From: Candidatus Sigynarchaeota archaeon | GTDB taxonomy: Archaea; Asgardarchaeota; Jordarchaeia; Jordarchaeales; Jordarchaeaceae | DNA length: 7,660 nt | Reading direction: 5' to 3' | Assembly: GCA_030587505.1 (NCBI GenBank) | Contig: JAUQYY010000084.1 | Span: forward strand, 1 to 7,660 | Shown here: positions 5,289 to 7,660 of the stretch, in pieces | How positions within the stretch are numbered: position 1 is the stretch's first letter | How the letters are laid out: every line of letters begins with the position of its first letter | The notes under the pieces: generated by a model | Database searches by the model: none | Seen by the model: only the letters and a program-made list of their open reading frames with translations | What the model was told of the DNA's origin: nothing | Made by a program: the position numbers and the translations under genes

Positions 5289-6056
5289 TCAGTACAGAAA
5301 TGCTTCTTCGTTTTTGTATATCGTGTCAAGTACTATCTGGTATTCTTTTACGAATTGGTTGTAGGCGTCGTGTTTGGTTGAGATTTGAGGATACTGTTCA
5401 ATGATTGTCCAATCCGGTTCGATGTTCTCCCTAGTAAACGGTGTAAACTTTTTAATGTCAGCCCTGAGAATCCGAGTAAGAGCGGATTCATGGAATCTAC
5501 CCTCCCTCAAACCCTTAACCAGCGGACCATAGATAGCTCTGTGTTTTCCTCCGAGAACAAACCGCGCACGTTCAACACCGGGAACATGGTAGACATTCGC
5601 CTTTATGAGGCTTACATCCCGCCCCATCGTGATTGGCAGTGCGGCCCGGTGTTTGATTTTGGCTAGTTCCTCGGGCACCAGTATTTTACCTTTTTGAACA
5701 GTTATGTTTTCTATTATTCTTTCTATCTCCTCACTTGTTGAAGATTCCAAGGGGTCAAACACTTCAGGGCTTATTATGTTAACTAAGGGGGTTGGGTCAT
5801 CCAGCCTCATTTCGGTGGGGTCGAAGATTACCATTCCTATTCGCTCTTCCACGTGTACGGGTTTGCCCAATACTTCCGATTTCCCCAAAACGATTCCTGG
5901 ACCTATGAGACAGGATCTCACCATTGAGCCCTTTATCAGGGACCAAAGTTGCCTCGAGGTAATTAGTATATTTCCATTAAAATCCGCCTTTCCGAATTCA
6001 AAGTTTAGTTCAGGAATCTGCAGGTCCATAAGCCAGAATAATACGCGTTCTTCCAA
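5289..6056 (-). CDS. unrecognised 255-aa protein, second gene of the JAMM-linked cluster
   Basis: I do not recognise a family. The protein is 255 aa, soluble-looking, without signal peptide, membrane segment or obvious zinc motif, and has a single Cys (C49). The first part (about 20-95) alternates hydrophobic and Gly-rich stretches (LIGPGIVLGK at 50-59) suggesting beta structure. A charged helix at about 107-120 separates it from a basic second part with GGKHRAIYGPLVKGLREGR (169-187). It starts with TTG directly after the TAA of the upstream gene (TAATTG), with AAGGA 7 nt before, so translational coupling is likely. ATG at residue 10 (6029) is a less supported alternative start. No E1, E2 or ubiquitin-fold motif could be seen. 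Confidence 0.8.
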   Translation of the reverse strand: MEERVLFWLMDLQIPELNFEFGKADFNGNILITSRQLWSLIKGSMVRSCLIGPGIVLGKSEVLGKPVHVEERIGMVIFDPTEMRLDDPTPLVNIISPEVFDPLESSTSEEIERIIENITVQKGKILVPEELAKIKHRAALPITMGRDVSLIKANVYHVPGVERARFVLGGKHRAIYGPLVKGLREGRFHESALTRILRADIKKFTPFTRENIEPDWTIIEQYPQISTKHDAYNQFVKEYQIVLDTIYKNEEAFLY

Positions 6057-7319
6057 TTAGGATTCCTTCTCTTCTATTTGTATGGGTAAAACTATTTTTT
6101 CCCACAGGTAATCCGTAACTATTTTTTCCACCAGTTCGGAGAGATCCCCCTCTTTGTTCTCTAGCTCTTTCTTGATGTACTTCAAAGCATCTTGAGTTGA
6201 CATAGGGGCAATGTTAAAGTCTTGGGAAACCTTGTACAGTATCCAGGCGCCGCTTTCCTCTACGTCCTGCCCCCTGTTTTGCAGAGCTTTGTGAACTTTT
6301 CTCACTCGCTCAAGTAGGAAGTTTTCTTTGACAGCTATCACTCTTCTTTTCGCAAAGACGAGATCTCTTTCGAGAAAGTCACACGGCTCTTTCAGGTCGG
6401 GTCCAACCATTCCCTCCCTCGGAATGGGAGGGGTTACAATCAAGTAGTCTGAAACGCCGACTGTGGGCTCCACGGCAATGGGTTTTGGAGTAACTTCTAA
6501 AATTATCTCGGCTATGGCATACTCGGACATCGCCTTTAAGGACTTTTCCAGCTCATCTATGAGATCGTAGATTTTTTCCAGAGGACTCTGCGCATCCTCA
6601 GATGTTTGCTCCCCAGCCAGTGAAGGCTGCCTTAGCCTACTGTCAGATTCAAAAAGACTCTTGTCAGGTGAAAGCTCAAACGCCTCCGAAAATTTTCTCA
6701 GCACTCTTATTAATCTCCTTTTTGCCTGCTGAAGAGCAAGAATCGCCTCCGAGTGAGAGGTTTTGAGAACAGCAGCACAGAAGGTGATGGCCGCGTCATT
6801 GTTGGTGGCGGCTTCGTGTGTTTTTTTCCATTTGGTTATAACCGGAACGAGATAAGTTTCAGCAAGCTTTCTTCTTTCCCGTAAAATATGCATCACTTTC
6901 TCAACTGGAATGTTTCCCTCCCCTTCTATAACTTTCTCCAAATTGTAGAGCTCTCTCGTGTTTTGTATCTTTCTGAAAAAGTCGCTGTAGAGGTACTCTA
7001 TCCACCTGCCTTCCTGAACCGCGAAGTTAAACTCGTAGGATAAAACCGGCACAACCGGACTGCCTATCTGCCTTTTCCTATCATACTCCCAGAGAATAAG
7101 CTCTAACGCTTTTTCAGCGCTCATGACACCGTCGAGTTCCAGTTGGTAAGCAACCTTACAGAAGCTTATCGGACAGTTGAAAATCTTAGCCAACTCTGCT
7201 GGTTTGTCTTCGGGTACCTTTTTGGCTCTCTCACCTAGGTCGGCGTAGAGGAGTTCGAATTCGTCTTTGACCTCCCTTCGTGTGTCTTTTACTCTGCGGA
7301 ACCAATGCAAGTGTTTCAC
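6057..7319 (-). CDS. unrecognised 420-aa helical protein, first gene of the JAMM-linked cluster
   Basis: I do not recognise a family. The N-terminal part (about 1-215) is rich in charged helices. A low-complexity polar linker follows at about 218-246 (Ser, Gln, Glu and Asp rich). A second domain runs from about 247 to 420, with a helix at 247-275, a Pro-rich beta-like stretch at 276-312 and more helices. Cys at 49, 54, 181 and 313 form no obvious metal site. No signal peptide or membrane segment is seen. It starts as GTG at 7319, but GGGGTGA (7322-7316) lies 5 nt before an in-frame TTG at 7310, which may be the true start (417 aa). A TATA box at 7357-7364 fits a short leader. Its stop abuts the start of the next gene. 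Confidence 0.83.
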   Translation of the reverse strand: MKHLHWFRRVKDTRREVKDEFELLYADLGERAKKVPEDKPAELAKIFNCPISFCKVAYQLELDGVMSAEKALELILWEYDRKRQIGSPVVPVLSYEFNFAVQEGRWIEYLYSDFFRKIQNTRELYNLEKVIEGEGNIPVEKVMHILRERRKLAETYLVPVITKWKKTHEAATNNDAAITFCAAVLKTSHSEAILALQQAKRRLIRVLRKFSEAFELSPDKSLFESDSRLRQPSLAGEQTSEDAQSPLEKIYDLIDELEKSLKAMSEYAIAEIILEVTPKPIAVEPTVGVSDYLIVTPPIPREGMVGPDLKEPCDFLERDLVFAKRRVIAVKENFLLERVRKVHKALQNRGQDVEESGAWILYKVSQDFNIAPMSTQDALKYIKKELENKEGDLSELVEKIVTDYLWEKIVLPIQIEEKES

Positions 7320-7322
7320 CCC
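7316..7322 (-). promoter_or_regulatory. SD-like GGGGTGA that questions the GTG start
   Basis: GGGGTGA resembles the archaeal SD core GGAGGTGA. It contains the GTG at 7319 itself, so it can act as SD only for the TTG at 7310, 5 nt further on. Confidence 0.45.
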
Positions 7323-7356
7323 TTTAATTAAAAAATACTCGACGAAAATTTAAACT

Positions 7357-7364
7357 TTTATAAA
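7357..7364 (-). promoter_or_regulatory. TATA box for the 420-aa/255-aa(/JAMM) operon
   Basis: TTTATAAA lies about 38-45 bp upstream of the 420-aa gene start. The predicted transcription start near 7335 gives a 15-25 nt leader, normal for archaea. Confidence 0.6.
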
Positions 7365-7395
7365 CGTGAGGTTTTTCCAAAAACATGAGGGTTAT

Positions 7396-7411
7396 GCTTT
7401 AGTAATAAAGC
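7396..7411. promoter_or_regulatory. inverted repeat GCTTTA-GTAA-TAAAGC in AT-rich intergenic region
   Basis: Perfect 6-bp arms surround a 4-nt centre, between the operon TATA box (7357-7364) and a second TATA-like CGAAATATAAATATT at 7411-7425. It could be an operator. The 7320-7561 stretch otherwise holds several TATA-like AT-rich boxes (also near 7477-7484) and no gene that I can support. Confidence 0.35.
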
Positions 7412-7499
7412 GAAATATAAATATTAAAGGATTTCGTGCTATTACTACAAAACCATGATTCGATTTCTGCGATGTATTTATATTGTAACTTAGAAATTT

Positions 7500-7510
7500 T
7501 AATAAAAAAT
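7500..7510 (-). terminator. T-rich tract downstream of the partial gene
   Basis: On the minus strand CATTTTTTATTAAAATTT lies about 50 nt after the stop at 7562. It is an oligo-T run suitable for archaeal termination, with no clear stem. Confidence 0.35.
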
Positions 7511-7561
7511 GTGATAAACAAATGGTAAGCTCTCTCCACGGGGTTGAAGGCACTGGTTCAT

Positions 7562-7660
7562 TTATCGGAGATTAGTAGTTGGATCAGTGTTTTTTTCTGG
7601 GTGGTTCCTCGCCCTGACGTACTGCTCGTGGTAGTGCTGGGCGTTCGCCCACCTCTTGAA
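7562..7660 (-). CDS. C-terminal end of an unrecognised gene (5' part beyond window)
   Basis: One minus-strand frame is open from the window edge to TAA at 7562 and encodes 32 residues rich in aromatic and charged residues (KRWANAQHYHEQYVRARNHPE followed by a Thr/Pro/Asn tail). Local base composition is GC-rich compared with the adjacent intergenic DNA, as expected of coding sequence, and codons look normal. The downstream T tract supports a gene end here. I cannot assign a family from so short a piece, and the fragment was read by hand, so confidence is moderate. Confidence 0.5.
   Translation of the reverse strand, partial: FKRWANAQHYHEQYVRARNHPEKNTDPTTNLR

Noticed and set aside
7523..7576. 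Plus-strand mini-ORF of 17 codons after a TATA-like box
   Set aside because: Too short, no SD, no recognisable sequence, and it runs antisense into the end of the partial minus-strand gene.

Overview
The window looks like a piece of an archaeal chromosome. Well-placed TATA boxes with purine-rich upstream elements precede several genes, and Shine-Dalgarno (SD) sites match the archaeal anti-SD. The two-subunit LeuC/LeuD hydro-lyase and the tryptophanyl-tRNA synthetase are of archaeal type, and there is a JAMM (MPN+) metalloprotease of the Rpn11/HvJAMM kind. Flanks between genes are AT-rich. The lineage cannot be named from this sequence; an uncultivated archaeon is possible.

Layout, left to right. 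(1) Positions 1-1547, plus strand: the 3' part of a LeuC-type large hydro-lyase subunit, cut by the window edge, overlapping by 4 nt a complete LeuD-type small subunit. (2) 1578-2609, minus strand, convergent with leuD: an isocitrate/isopropylmalate-family dehydrogenase with a strong SD and TATA box. The hydro-lyase and dehydrogenase together could carry out two successive steps of leucine, lysine or coenzyme-B-type 2-oxoacid elongation, or an aconitase/isocitrate dehydrogenase-like pair. Substrate-loop residues do not settle which. (3) 2610-3222: a regulatory region between divergent genes with back-to-back TATA boxes around an inverted repeat, a hairpin, two near-perfect palindromes, and a 185-bp GC-rich foldback element with 18-bp terminal inverted repeats and a 7-9 bp target duplication. 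(4) 3223-4392, plus strand: trpS.

(5) 4514-7319, minus strand: three genes in a row. A 420-aa unrecognised helical protein is followed with no gap by a 255-aa unrecognised protein that starts with TTG. After a 112-nt gap holding a stem plus T6AT6 tract comes a 220-aa JAMM protease with a C-terminal transmembrane anchor. This is the least conventional part of the window: a probable membrane-tethered isopeptidase beside two uncharacterised proteins. (6) 7320-7561: AT-rich promoter region with several TATA-like boxes and an inverted repeat. (7) 7562-7660, minus strand: the C-terminal 32 residues of an unrecognised gene that continues beyond the window.

No rRNA, tRNA or CRISPR array was seen.
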